From: Eretmocerus hayati
Lineage: Eukaryota; Arthropoda; Insecta; Hymenoptera; Aphelinidae
Direction: 5' to 3'
Assembly: GCA_029851415.1 (NCBI GenBank)
Contig: CM056741.1
Location: 177,241,021 to 177,305,020, forward strand
DNA: 64,000 bases
The notes under the pieces were generated by a model. The model worked only from the letters and a program-made list of their open reading frames with translations, ran no database searches and had not been told where the DNA came from. Below are positions 22,750 to 34,665 of this stretch, piece by piece. The position numbers and the translations under genes are program-made. How positions within the stretch are numbered: position 1 is the stretch's first letter; every line of letters begins with the position of its first letter.

Positions 22750-25152
22750 TGGCGATCTGATGATGAAACAATTTTTGTACACTTTGTGGGGCACTCTACC
22801 GTAACCAACAAGAATTCATTCTCTGATATTGATCATGGAAGGAGTCCAAATATTCGAATTTTTCTAATGGAGTACCAATGTGACATGTTCTCATATTTCG
22901 TCGCCATTCATCTTAAGGTTCTTCTCTAGCCATAACCCGATACAAACGTCACATGAACAACTTGGGACTAGGATAGTATTAATTCATTCCAGGATCTCAA
23001 AAAATTGTTGTGGTCTTTTGGAAATTGTTTTTTTTTCTGGTCACCACTGTTTGAAGGACATTCCAATGACATCATTCCAAGTAAGATCCCTAAATTATGA
23101 TGCAGAAATGATTCACCCTGGAATCGTCGCTGATAACATTAGTCTCCAAATTACTGAAGCAATTTTTTGAAACCCTCAAATAAACTTGTACCGTTTTGAT
23201 CAGGAATCGTCCACATGTCACACAATAATCTCCTCCATCTTCCCTATGGCAACTTCAGATATTAGTCATATTTTCCGTTTTAAATAAATATCCACCGGCC
23301 CAACAATCATGAACTTCTATTGAAATGACACGAATCTTGGACTCAGTGTATGACTAGAAATTGACGAAAGATTTTCAGATCAAATCGTTCCGTCCCGTAT
23401 ACGCAAGCTCATTTTTCAGAGCCAATCAGCTTCCATGCGAAATTTGGAATTCCATGTTGGAAAGTCTACAAAATGTAATCTGCAATTGAGTATTTTTTTA
23501 TTACTCTAATATCCTACTGATTCACCCACGACTCAGACTGCATGATGAGCTATTCTCCATTCAGAAACATTCGACAACTGAATCACGACAGATTTTTTTT
23601 GCAGCCAAACACACGTTTCGGCAGATTCCAAATGACATACTCAATGTTTCAAAAATCAAAAATTGTACCCTATGATTTCTGATTTCAATAGCAAATCTCA
23701 ACACTCCATCAAAAGTATCTCATCACCTAAAAGATTTACCCAAAGAGAGTGTCCGAACTACAGGCCACAGTATCCAACCAACAAAATCAAATCACCGTCT
23801 AGTGAAGCGAAACCAACCCGTAAAATCACGCTTGAATAAACGCACGTCTCCACTATACCCGCATTGGGCTACAAAGTCGATAATTACCCAAACCAACTAC
23901 CCCCCCCCCTCCTCCCAACATCTCCACGAACTTCTGCTCCCGAAATAGAAGTTTGTATCAAATAGCATGAACTGACAGCCAATTCCCGGCATTGAAACTA
24001 TTCGCTCAGCATAATAATGGTTCTAGCAATCTATATCGACCAATACAATTCTCTAGAAATCGAGTAACGGACCTCAGACCAACTCACTCAAGCTTGCATC
24101 GCATCGCCTCTACCATATCACACTACTTATATATACCTATTTCAGCTCCGAAGATGCATTTACCGCGCGCGGAATATTTAAACACTTGCACAGGCAGAGA
24201 CGGGGAAGGAGGTGAAATGAGCATCGCGGCCATAGGCATGACACGGCTCGAAAGCAGTTTGGCCCAAATAGAAAGCTCTTAGCCAACTCAGACACGTTTC
24301 CTGGTTACCTCGGTAGATATATATATATATTTTTAAGGGGTGTAGTAAGACCGATACAGAGCTGCATGCCCGATTTTAGGTACACGAAAACTCTCCTACA
24401 CCTTTAGAATATCACACCTCTTGCATAACTATATTTTATCCAATACCCATATACTAAGACGTTTACTCGTTCGAGTTCACTTCACCGGTCTGAGTACTGC
24501 AGTACGTGATGCTGTTGGAAGATTCTGAAGTTCGAATATTTGTATGGATAGAAGGGTTTTATATGGCTGGTGGAAAATAACTTGGCACGAGGAATCTCTT
24601 TGAAATTGTGCACCTTAAACTTCTTGCGAATTCATGCGACTCTCAGGCAGAGATCGGATGCTCTCGTCTCGTGAAGCAAATGATCTTCGACCAAGTATGT
24701 GATGGGAAATTTCAAATACCGCTCAACTTTATCTGGGGTGTTTCCTTTATATAGGTTTTTAAAAAGATTATATTTTGAGAGATCAACTTTCTGAGCTTTT
24801 CAAATTGTGAGAGGCGTGTGCAAGGATGGTATGCGAAATCTAAAAATGGATGTAGAGTTGACTTGATATAAAGATCCACGATTTATAGATCTTTTTCGAC
24901 AGGGTTTCGCAAAATTCATATGTGGCCTCATTTCTCGTTGAGTCGTGAAAGATAACATGCAGTTTTGGTAGGAGTCATTATTTTCACAAATTCTGACAAG
25001 CAAAACATTCCACTGAAATTTATTTAGCTCTGTGCCGTGTGGTGTCTGAAATGAATTCTACCCTACTTGTCAATGGTCGCAAGCCTCGATAAGACGCTTT
25101 CCTTTACGTGTAAGTGACTAAACTCTTTCAAACCGTCCAATTCTGTGCTCAA
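22750..25152. other. No gene recognised
   Basis: AT-rich with a poly-C run near 23901 and a TA run near 24315. A modest open frame at 23992-24282 has no recognisable protein character. Nothing else can be supported. Confidence 0.45.
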
Positions 25153-26024
25153 GTGATAGGTGGCACATCCAATAATCAATATCAATAAGAATTATTGCTC
25201 AAAAATTGAGGGAAGCCATATATATGAACAATAAAAACATGCATTCTTCCGACATTTTCTGGATTTTTCCATTTTAAGTCGGAAAATATTTGTTTTTCGG
25301 GAAAAGTTGCGGAGAGGTAGTTTTTAGATCTTACTGGAATCTACGATAGATATTTCAATTGTTTTTTCCGTAGGATGCATCCTTTTGGAGTCATACTTGA
25401 TCAAAGTTACAATCAAATTTGTTCAAATAAATTCGCTAAAATTGTTTATCACGGGTTCAAATTTGTGTTACTAGGTAAGTGAGCCAGTTTTGAACAGAAA
25501 TGGTCTCTTGATATTTTTTCCTAGGTTTGGTTGTTTTGGAGTGATGAAAAAAGGAAATTTCGCGACTTTCAACTTAGAGTGCAGTCACGAAAGCACCGTA
25601 TTGAGAGTTAGAAGTCGCAAAATTTGCTTTTTTTATTGACTGAAAACGATCAAACTTAGGAAAAGATACCAAGAGACCTTTTCTGTTCAAAGTTGACTCA
25701 ACCACCTAGAAAAATACATTTGAACACGTTATAAACCATTTTAGCGAACTCATTTGAACAAATTCGGTTATAAGTTTGATCAAGTATAACTTCAAAACGA
25801 TGCATTTTACGGAAAAAACAATTCAGACTACTATCGTAGATCTTGAAAAGATCTACAAATCACGTCTCCACAAGTTTCCACGAAAAACCAATATTTTTCG
25901 ACTCATAATAGAAAAACCAAGAGGAGGTAGGGAAATGCATGTTTTTATTGTTAATTTATGCTTTTCCACAATTTTTGAGCAATAATTCTCATCAAGTTCG
26001 ATTATTGAAAGTGCCACCTATCAC
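25153..26024. mobile_element. 872-bp foldback element
   Basis: It starts GTGATAGGTGGCAC and ends with the exact complement. The two arms of about 420 bp pair along nearly their whole length with moderate divergence. For instance, CTTGATCAAAGTTACAATC pairs with GTTATAAGTTTGATCAAG, and GGTCTCTTGATATTTTTTCC with its right-arm counterpart. The turn lies near 25575-25605. No coding capacity and no clear target duplication. Confidence 0.72.
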
Positions 26025-26416
26025 GTAAGCCCAAAACTGGGTGGTTCGGATGGGTTTAGTCAGTTAGTGGGCGAATTCTGGAGCTTACTTATTGTTAGCT
26101 AATTACAATGAGATTCTCAGAAGAAGCCTTCCTTCCTTTCTGCGAATCCTCAACTCATAATCCGATTCGAGAGCGTGGACCGAACATGAACAAATTCTAA
26201 TATGTATTCTAGAATGCGTGATTCGGCGGACTACTAAATCGAGATCTGAAATCATAAGTTCTGGAATGTTCAGATCACTCCACATGAAATATTCTATAAA
26301 AAGATCCAACATTAATAGATAAAAATGATGGAATTCGATGTATGTAGAAATTAATGTAGTGACGGGGCTCGGAATTCCGCTTGCGGGAAACCTCGTCAAT
26401 GAGAATGAATATAAAT
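26025..26416. other. No confident feature; downstream of the minus-strand candidate transcript
   Basis: AT-rich. If the minus-strand promoter near 26.9 kb is real, this is its 3' side. A minus-strand AATAAA (plus TTTATT near 25945) could serve as a polyadenylation signal, but it lies inside the foldback element. Confidence 0.3.
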
Positions 26417-26620
26417 TCACTCCAGCGTCTCGTTGGTCGGAGACGAGATAGTTGAGGGTTGAGCAGTCTTGTATTGTTGAGTTGAGGCCCCGGCTTGCAA
26501 CGCTCCGAGCAACGCCAAGCGTTTGACCTGTTGAAGTCCGTAGAGATCTCGTCGGTGCTCCTCTTCGGAGTGGGGTACGTAGATTTTGGAACGTCTCTGT
26601 CGTTGGCTGGGACGGTCCAT
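26417..26620 (-). CDS. Candidate 67-aa protein, unrecognised
   Basis: I do not recognise this protein. It is the first sizeable ATG-initiated frame downstream of a minus-strand TATA/initiator at about 26.9 kb; an in-frame TAG lies just upstream of the ATG. The product is basic at its start (RPSQRQRRSK), then has an acidic/basic segment (HSEEEHRRDLYGLQQVKRL) likely to form a helix, an Ala/Leu-rich turn (LALLGALQAG) and a polar tail. Third codon positions are G/C-rich against an AT-rich background. Two overlapping frames (26275-26745, 26103-26651) are also open but lack ATG starts, and a 40-codon upstream frame begins at 26770. The GC-rich block makes chance frames likely. Confidence 0.3.
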   Translation of the reverse strand: MDRPSQRQRRSKIYVPHSEEEHRRDLYGLQQVKRLALLGALQAGASTQQYKTAQPSTISSPTNETLE

Positions 26621-26883
26621 CCGTCCGGTCTAGGTGCGTGGGCGTCCTCACGCCGTCGTTGGATTATGGACGGGGTTAGGTACTCGAATAATTCTCTCAG
26701 TTTCAAGACACAATTGCGACTCGGTACTCGAGGTGCGAAACACAAACACTATGCACACTTGGCCAGTCATGCCACCGGGGCAACTTGATACGGTCGCGGT
26801 GGGGCACGTTGAGTATCGGTAACAGCGAAGCCACGGCTGGGCCGAGTGTCGTGGAGACAGCGTCGCGACGGTGAGCTGGAGAA

Positions 26884-26922
26884 GACTGATGATTTTAGGC
26901 TTCGCGAGCGCGGTCTTATATA
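26884..26922 (-). promoter_or_regulatory. Candidate TATA/initiator core promoter
   Basis: On the minus strand TATATAAG (26915-26922) fits the TATA consensus. About 35 bases downstream is ATCAGTC (26884-26890), a good match to the insect initiator TCAGTY. The spacing is a few bases longer than canonical. The palindrome array begins 20 bp upstream of this TATA box. Confidence 0.45.
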
Positions 26923-26941
26923 CCCGTTATATACATATGTT

Positions 26942-27403
26942 CGTACGCTCCGGAAACGTACAATCCTATGCCACGTATACTGCGTACGCTGCTGAAGCGT
27001 ACGTTTGGATAGAGAAAGATCTTTCTGTACGTTCCCGAGACGTACGGATTTCGATGACTCGAAAATCGTACGCTGGAGAGGCGTACGTGTATTTGCATCT
27101 ACCTGATTTATGAGTACTATAGCGTACGTCTGAGAGACGTACGAACTCTGATTGCTTGTTTCAATGTACGGAACGTACGTTGGAGCAGCGTACGTATAAA
27201 ATCTGGAAGTGGTATTCACCTTACGCTCCAGACGCGTACGGAATATCCTGAGAGATTTCACGATCATTGAGTTTAGCCGAACCGTACGCTTGAGAGGCGT
27301 ACGAAAATGAGCTGATTGATTTGTGATCTTAAACGCCCTGAATCGTAAGCTTGATCAGCGTACGATTTGGATGTGTCTATTGCGTACGTTGAAGACCCGT
27401 ATG
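26942..27403. repeat. Ten-unit array of 21-bp palindromic motifs with unique spacers
   Basis: Ten copies of CGTACG-Y-N7-R-CGTACG start at 26942, 26983, 27026, 27067, 27123, 27174, 27220, 27283, 27344 and 27383. Each is 20-21 bp, separated by 18-40 bp of non-repeated sequence. Each folds into a 6-7-bp stem with a 7-base loop, commonly T-N-N-G-A-G-like. The innermost pair alternates between C-G (units 2, 4, 8) and T-A (units 3, 5), so pairing is kept while sequence changes. The array sits directly upstream of a minus-strand TATA box. A regulatory binding-site array is the simplest inference. I know no named family for it. Confidence 0.85.
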
Positions 27404-29369
27404 CAAACGATTTGTTAGCTGATGTGCAAAGAATTTAATGTTCGCGGTGATACAAATATTAATGCGAGAGAGTGCTCACGTCAGTAGCTCTTGTGCCAAT
27501 TATGCGCAGATCAGCATTCTTGAGTTAGAAATTCAATTTTGTTATTCAAATCGTCACAGCCACCAGAAACTACGGTGAACTGCTGTCATCGTCTTTCATA
27601 GTTTGAATGGCTAATAATTTCTCTTGTTGGAGGTTCACGGTAGAGAGATATTATAAAGCGAGTGGGCCTGATTTGCTCCCATTGTTTTTATTTGGTTCAG
27701 AATATTGGCCCATCCCAATATTTTCCAACGTACCTCAGCTCCTTTTGTAGCGTGTTTTAAGACCTTCAAAATGAATTGGAAGAGAGTTTGATCCCGATGA
27801 AGCGGAGCTGAGCTATGTCAGTTCTCGCAGGAAACAATTGATTGCCTAATTTTCTCCCACGTGCATAAGAGGCCTATCCCCAGGGTATTATAAGAGTTGT
27901 TTTTGTAAAATGGGGATATTTCGGGCCCCAGACCTTAAATGAGATATTTTTTCCCTTATTTTGCAGATTTTCACACACCTTTTCATACTATTTGGATTGA
28001 ATAGATGGATTCCCATGGGGCGAAGAGCTAATTTAGAAAAGGATTATCGGAGCAAATTACACAAACTACACTATTTTAATAATACGAGCGTGATATTTGT
28101 TAAGAATCGAATACGAAACTTGACGAAAAAGATATCAAAGTTCAGACAAAGGCAAACAGAATGAGGTGAGATACCTTAAGATTGGAAGAAGTCAATCTTT
28201 TCTGGCGTCATTGTTACTGCACGAGAGGAGAAAAGTCACAAGTAGCAAAAAAATGTTCGTGCTACTTTCCGACGGCGGAGTGCCCACAAAATTGTGACAA
28301 ATAATATTTGCGCCTCGTTCATGAAACTCCCCGCTTCTGAGTGACTATTTCGAAAACCAATCGGTCAGAAACTAGCTAGACTCTTATAAGCTCGATGCAA
28401 AACCTACTACTTCGTTCTATAAAATCATGAGTCATTTTGGATTCATCCAAAATGTTCATGGTTCCATGCTTCTAACGTAATAAACATAAGAAAAATGCGC
28501 GTCAAGTTCTGCAAGTGCATATATTCGAGATCTTGAGGGGACAAATTTGGCACACTCACCTTAACTCCACAGACATTATATTTTTCTTCGTACAATCATC
28601 TCATACGCTCAGTCATAGATTATGAATAAAATGGAGACGATACAATATCTGGAATAACCATTCTCTGAACTTAGAATTAATATGATTTCGTAGACGAATG
28701 AAAATTGCCAAGATCGATAACCGCAACGGAGTAACAAATGGAGCTGCTAGCAGCCCCTTCAGTCATCTATTCAACAACGTTTGACGACTGATTTGTCATC
28801 CTCTTCAGGTCATCCTGGATGATCCCAGTTGATATATAATTCATCATTTGCATCAACTTCAATCAATGTCTTGCAAACCATCAAATTTTTGAATGAATAA
28901 ATCCTTCGGAATCATGTTGTGAAGATCCAGTACGTTTTCACGTTAATTGACGAGAATAGCACCTGAATGAGCTTTCCAATAAAATTTTCTTAAATTGAAG
29001 TTTTCCGTTCCAGATCTCATCATTCAATACTTTACTGGATCGAAGAATTTCATCAGTCGATTGATCATTCATATCGTCCGTCAAATCATGTGGATGGTCG
29101 GAATTAAGAACTTTGAAACAAATCAAACTGATTCATCTAAAGCCAACTACTAGAAGTATTCTAAAGATATTCAGGGTTTTACGATGGAAAATACTCCATC
29201 GGTAAATTTGCGTGTGAATTTCGGTTAGAATCTGATTCAAGTCTGGGAAATTATTTTGTAATCGCAGTGACTACTCTTGGACTTCTTTTGTTAGGGGTTT
29301 GTTGGGTAATCGTATAGCATCAGATCTCGTAACGTTGCCGCTAATTCGTTGTGAAATTGGATTTTCCAG
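27404..29369. other. No gene recognised
   Basis: AT-rich; no convincing exon or element ends. The block at about 28265-28440 resembles 16415-16520. Confidence 0.4.
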
Positions 29370-29553
29370 TCAACAAGCGGGCCAGTCTCTCGACGCTTCT
29401 ACGACGCAGAGTGCAACGACAATTCAACGGTTGCTCTCCAGGGGTATCTTTTAGCTATGGCGAGCAACCAGATGCGATGCTGAATCAACGATTCGTCTGC
29501 GAAAGGCTTTTGTCACGAAGTGAGCTTGGTGACTCTAATTCTCCCAGTAGATG
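29370..29553 (+). CDS. Candidate internal exon, protein unrecognised
   Basis: An acceptor (GGATTTTCCAG) and a strong donor (ATG|GTAAGTG) bound a 184-nt open block. Its base composition is richer in G and C than its flanks. It encodes about 60 residues, beginning with a basic NKRASLSTLLRRRVQRQF segment, followed by FSYGEQPDAMLNQRFVCERL and an acidic/Ser-rich end. The block enters in phase 1 and leaves with two bases of a codon. The next exon-like block in the window (34666) needs exactly one base, so the phases fit. I cannot name the family. No upstream exon was identified. Confidence 0.4.
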
Positions 29554-30708
29554 GTAAGTGCACTTTGGCTAATTTTGAATTTGCAAATTGCTCTTTGTGA
29601 GCTATTGGCAATTTTTGAGAATGACATTGGACTGAGAATCTCAATTGACAGAGACTCGGATAATATAATTACGTAGCAGTGATGAATTCACTTGGAGGTT
29701 TTTTTTTATTCTAAAACCGGGATGATGTCACGTGTTAGAGTTAGGAACGGAATTTTTATTCATATTCACATTTCCAATTCGAATCTTTCCCAGTCATAGC
29801 TTATTGTTGGATGTCCCAACGTTCACAATGGTATCATTTCAGATTACAGAAGAAAGTAGTTCTTTTCCATCATGACTCGATTCAAGTTGCTCCTGGGAAG
29901 ATTTCGAACATTTTGAGCTGTAATCATAATCAAACAATAATAACCATTTTCCTTACGTTAGATAAAAATTTTCTACTCTCAGGTGGTTTTTGGTTCACAC
30001 TACTAGAGTCAAGTTCCACATTTTTTCAAGTAGCAAAAAATCTGGGAATTGACTTCTTCCTGCCAAAATCCGTATCGAATAAATTCAAGAATCTTTATTC
30101 TTGCTCAATGCACTGAAATAAAATGTATGAATGGAGTTTTTGTTGTAAAATTCTTCGCTCTCCTGGCAAAGTCATATTTATTGTGCGAGACCTAACATTT
30201 TTCATTTCTAGAGAGATGTCGTGCTAGATTCTGGGTTCTGCTTGCATAGCCTGTTTGAATTCCACCCGTGTGCCGACACTTGCAGGTGACTTCGTCATCC
30301 TCCGGACTTTCCTGTCACGTTTGCGCGACACTCTGACAATGTTACATCGTTTCCTTGATCTCGACTAGCATTTCTGTATGAATTTTGTTCCATTTCCTTC
30401 CCGAGAAGATAACAATTCCTCACAGTGAATAAAAATTCTTACATTTTAGTATTTTTTTATCCATTGTCATTTCTTGTATTTATTCCGTGAAAAAACGTTG
30501 ATTATCATAGATTTGTATTGGATGAGGAATATTTGTTAGTTCATGGCTATTTGGTGAAGGTTGCACACAGCAAAAAGTTCTCTTGTGAGGGAGCCGTAAG
30601 AATAGACCATTAGCTTGGAATCGCTCAGGTGAAAAGTTACTGTCTTAGAATTATGAAGTCGCTCGTTTCAGTGGGTGGAATTGTCAACAGTGAATGCATA
30701 CATGACTG
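29554..30708. other. Possible intron; nothing recognised
   Basis: AT-rich with a T tract near 29700. Short open frames (for example 29811-30116) lack supporting features. If the flanking exon candidates belong together, this lies in their 5.1-kb intron. Confidence 0.35.
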
Positions 30709-30836
30709 CCCTGGTAGAAATTCATCCCAATGTAACACATTATTAGCCATAAAATGGCCATTTTCAGCCAAAATTGGCCAAAAATAGCCATTTTATGTCT
30801 ATTAATGTGTTACATCGAAGTAAATTTCTACCAGGG
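30709..30836. mobile_element. 128-bp foldback MITE
   Basis: The ends CCCTGGTAGAAATT and AATTTCTACCAGGG are perfect complements. The interior continues to pair (TGTAACACATTA..AG.CATAAAATGGC with its inverted copy). No clear target duplication. A plus-strand open frame starting inside it is a by-product. Confidence 0.75.
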
Positions 30837-31439
30837 TGAGTTCTGGAACATTACTGGCCAAAGGAACGGACTTGAATCCTACAAAATTAGCTTTGCATGG
30901 AGTGATTCCGCGCTAAACTGGACCATAAAAATATTCTTTAAGGCACTCTCATCAGATTTCTCTGTACAGGCTATACTCGCAGGATCCGATGAGGCCAAAA
31001 AAATTTTTCAGAATCTTGGGATAAATCTTATGTTATCTATTCAAATTGTTCATGTAGGCAGAGTGTCACGTTTTTCGTTAATACAGAGTAAATTTGGCTC
31101 TAAAATACAGCCAAGCAGTTGGAGCTATTCGAAAAATTTTAGGACCCTTGGGGATCAACCTCGGTAGATTGGTTTAGAGCCTAGGTACCCCTTTGAAGAT
31201 CAAAAAGATGATTAACGGGAAAAATTTCTCTTGCGAAAGCTCAATTTTTCTTATTCTTTCAATATGATTCTCCCTCTTCCGGTATTTTTTATGTTATTTC
31301 AGAAAGATAGTTCCAAACTTTTGTTTGCGTTCTTAGTACATTTCTCACTAATATGTACCCCATGTATTGGTGAATTAAGTAGATGGTCGACTTGGATCGA
31401 AAAAATTTTTGGGAAAAAATTTTAGTTTTCACATCTTCT

Positions 31440-32470
31440 CAGATTCCGAGGTCAGAATCAAATCCTGGTTACAATTTACAGTACCATGCATAAATTTTAG
31501 ATAGGTGAAGGGTCAAACATCTCAACTTAAAACAACAATAAGTCAAGTTTTATACGTCCGACAAAGATTTTGGGAAAAGGATCTTGAAGAACAGGAAAAG
31601 TACTAATCTTCTCGAGGTTTGAATGGTTATTATCAAGTATTTTTGCAGGCCCCACACGCTGGTGAAAAAATAAGAAATTTTCACATTTTTCACATCCATT
31701 GAATCACCTACAGTTTCGTTGCAAATAATAATACGGCAATATCGCAAAAAGCATCTTGTAGAACGGAAAAACTGCTATGTGTATAATTTTGTTGATCATT
31801 TTTTCTATGCCGCTTACGAGAAGTACACTTGGAGTCAATGAATACTTTCCAAAAAGTTATCAAGAACTCACCACAATTGTGAGGGTTAACCATGCAAACA
31901 AATGAAAATTGTGGTGAGTTCTTGCCAAAATTTTGGAAAGTATTCATTGACTCCTAGTGTGCAAGCTGTTTCTGTACCCAAAATAATGGCTTTTCACCGG
32001 GAACTTGACAGAAAACGGTGTAAAACATCATTTTGGGTAGAGAAACAGCTTGTACGTTCTCACATGCGGGACGAGTGTAATAATCGAAAACTTGATACAT
32101 GTAGCATTTTTTTCGTTGTACAAGGTGCTCTTTGCATCATTGCCGTACCTTTGTTTGCAACAAAACTACAGGTGATTCAGTAGAAGTAAACAATCTTAGG
32201 ATTTTCTATTCTTCACCAGCGTGTGAGGCCTTCAAAGAGACTCGGCAGAAATCATTTGAACCATTATAACGATAGTACTTTTTCTGTTCTCCAAGATTCT
32301 CGTCCCAGAATTCTAGTAGGACGCATAGAACTTGACTTATTGCTGATGTTTTTAATTGAGATGTTTGAGCCTTCACCTATCCAAAATATATGCGCGGTAC
32401 TGTAAATATTAAGTTGACCTCTACCTGGCCTTGAATATGACCCTCGAAGTTGAATCAAAAATCATGATTA
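31440..32470. mobile_element. About 1-kb nested foldback element
   Basis: Diverged arms run from about 31445 to 31960 and from about 31985 to 32465. Pairs include GATAGGTGAAGG.TCAAACATCTCAA with its right-arm complement, and CACGCTGGTGAA with TTCACCAGCGTG. Inside the left half is a second, tighter palindrome, GGAGTCAATGAATACTTTCC with its complement at about 31831-31954. No coding capacity. Two foldback events or one in another are equally possible. Confidence 0.65.
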
Positions 32471-34665
32471 GACGTCTATTCAAAAATACGTATTTCAGGT
32501 CATTCCATAATTCCTAACCATTCTGAAATTACAAGGGGGGGGGGGAGATACTTACCTTATAAACATTGTATTTATCACGCTGACATTGAGAAGGATTCAT
32601 GCTTTAATTGTCTCACAAAACCTGCTCTTTTGTGTCTAATAAGTATAGAGAAGAATGAGATCTCACATCCCCCCCCCCTTCCGGGAAAAACATCCAAAAA
32701 TACACTCTGATCCACGTACAAGTTGACCAACTTGAACATCGCACTTTTCACCTAATACAAAAATCTATTTCAGAGGACACCTCGGGACACTCCCAAAGCG
32801 GCTTACGCGAGGGATACATACATCGAGAGTGTACAAAGTCATTTTCGACAGGAGAAACAAGACTCTACTATACAAAATAGTGCATCCTAAAACCTATAGA
32901 ACATCTGCGACCTCTGGTTACAGTATGTACCATCACCACACCAGTATTCGCAGTTGGCCACTCTGAATATTTATTATTCAAACCCTGTGTGAGAAGCCGT
33001 ACATATAGAGCGAGTAAGCAAAGCCTATATCTAGCCACCTTCACCAGCATCAGAAAGGCTTTTGCATGCTCTCTTTGCCCCCTTGTGGGCTCACCTGTTT
33101 CAAACCTTGCCTGTAAATAGAACAGCGGATGCTGCAACAATTCGTACCTCTGATGCTATAGAGACATCAGAGAGACAACACGAAAAGTGTTTGAAGTACA
33201 TGTCTATGTATGAGTTGTTGGCTATGGTTTTTACATACTACTCTGGGGCATCGTGTCGTTGGAGCTTAGAAAAATATTGGCGGCAAAATATAAACTGTGG
33301 TGAAGACGAGGTTGGTGGTGGTGATGGTGGTAGTAGTGGTGAGTTTTCCAACGACCTTCTGAAAGAATTATGCGTTTCCGTATAAAAGTTCAAGCTTTCA
33401 ATGTTGCTGCTCATTCTCCTGACGCTGTTCTGTGCATGTGTCTCTTGCAAAGCTTGCGAGGTCTCAGATAAAGTTGCTTAGGTTACTTTTAGAGTTCCAC
33501 GAAATACGACGTATTTTGTAAAAGGATTTTCATCGCTACGGGTAGATTTGTGCCGGATGGATTCTCGGTACTAAAAAGCTTTAAAAGGGGGTGTGCATGA
33601 TGTAAAATTTTGATATTCGTATTTTATGATCTGAGTGAAAGGATCCAGGTGATATTTTTCCATGGTACTGATATCCAGAGACTCGTAAAACTGAGGAACG
33701 CAGAATTTGTTTTGATTTCCTTTTCTCATTCGAGCCGAAGAAAAGTTACCTTCAGTGAATGGTGTTGATCCTTGAGAGGTGTGAAATCCTCTGGGTAAGG
33801 GTATAGATCTTACCAATCACTCTTTTTCAATAAATTCTCGATTTGAAAATGGTGGATGGCGAAACGTTTCATAAACTATGAATAAGCTTAGGGAGGCCAT
33901 AATTCTAGATTCTTTGCATTTTTACAATGTGATTATTTCTAACGGCTTAATCTCATCAAATGAAGCAGATACTCTTCAATTTCCTTGAAGTTCCGTTTCC
34001 TGAAAGTTTGATCGCGTGAAGTTGCCATATCTTGATGAAAAATGGTCAGCATTCTCCGCCCAATAACTAGCCAAGTTGCATTGCTACTGGCTATAAGTGG
34101 CTAGAAGAAAAGTCACATTGCCACCAGGGTCCAATTATTGATTATGTCTCAGCATCATATTTTCCTCTAATTTGATGTCTAATCGAAAAAAGGTATCTCT
34201 TTTATGGATATTCTCGCAACAAGTTAATGAACGGCGAATCTTCATAATAATCGGGATCATACCCCACCTCATCGATTCTAAAAGGTATCATTTGATGAAC
34301 TAGGAGGACTAAAACATTAAACATACTCTAGCAGTTTTGCAGAAACTAATTGTGCGAGCAAGTTTGTTATCTACAACGAGTACAATTAGATTTACCGAAC
34401 ACAGATAGGGCAGGAATTAGAATACCGTGGAGAGAAATCTATGGATTTCCAGTAGGTATCCGAGGCTATGAAACTGAAATAATGTAAATAAGTATTGATT
34501 GAACCTTCAACTGCTCATTTACTCAATCGTTGTAATACATTTTGACCTATGCCAACACAAACTTATAGCTCAATATTTGAATCAAGATTCTCGACTTCCA
34601 TTATTCATTAATTTATCTCGCGACTGAAGCTCACACTTATGAAATGAAAACCTTAATCCTTCCAG
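32471..34665. other. No gene recognised
   Basis: AT-rich with G and C homopolymer runs (about 32536 and 32670). An open frame at 33062-33385 ends in a Gly/Ser-rich tail but has no splice or family support. If the exon candidates at 29.4 and 34.7 kb are one gene, this is intron. Confidence 0.35.

Noticed and set aside
26103..27267. Long overlapping minus-strand frames of 156-182 codons around the palindrome array
   Set aside because: They lack ATG starts or run through the palindrome repeats; GC-rich, stop-poor DNA explains them.
26942..27403. CRISPR array
   Set aside because: The repeat-spacer look is superficial: spacers vary from 18 to 40 bp, units are only 20-21 bp and degenerate, there are no cas genes, and the DNA is insect nuclear.
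30754..31167. 137-codon frame on the plus strand
   Set aside because: It starts inside a 128-bp foldback MITE and has no family features.
33062..33385. Host exon ending in a Gly/Ser-rich tail
   Set aside because: No good splice sites and no recognisable domain; the Gly run comes from a GGTGGT simple repeat.
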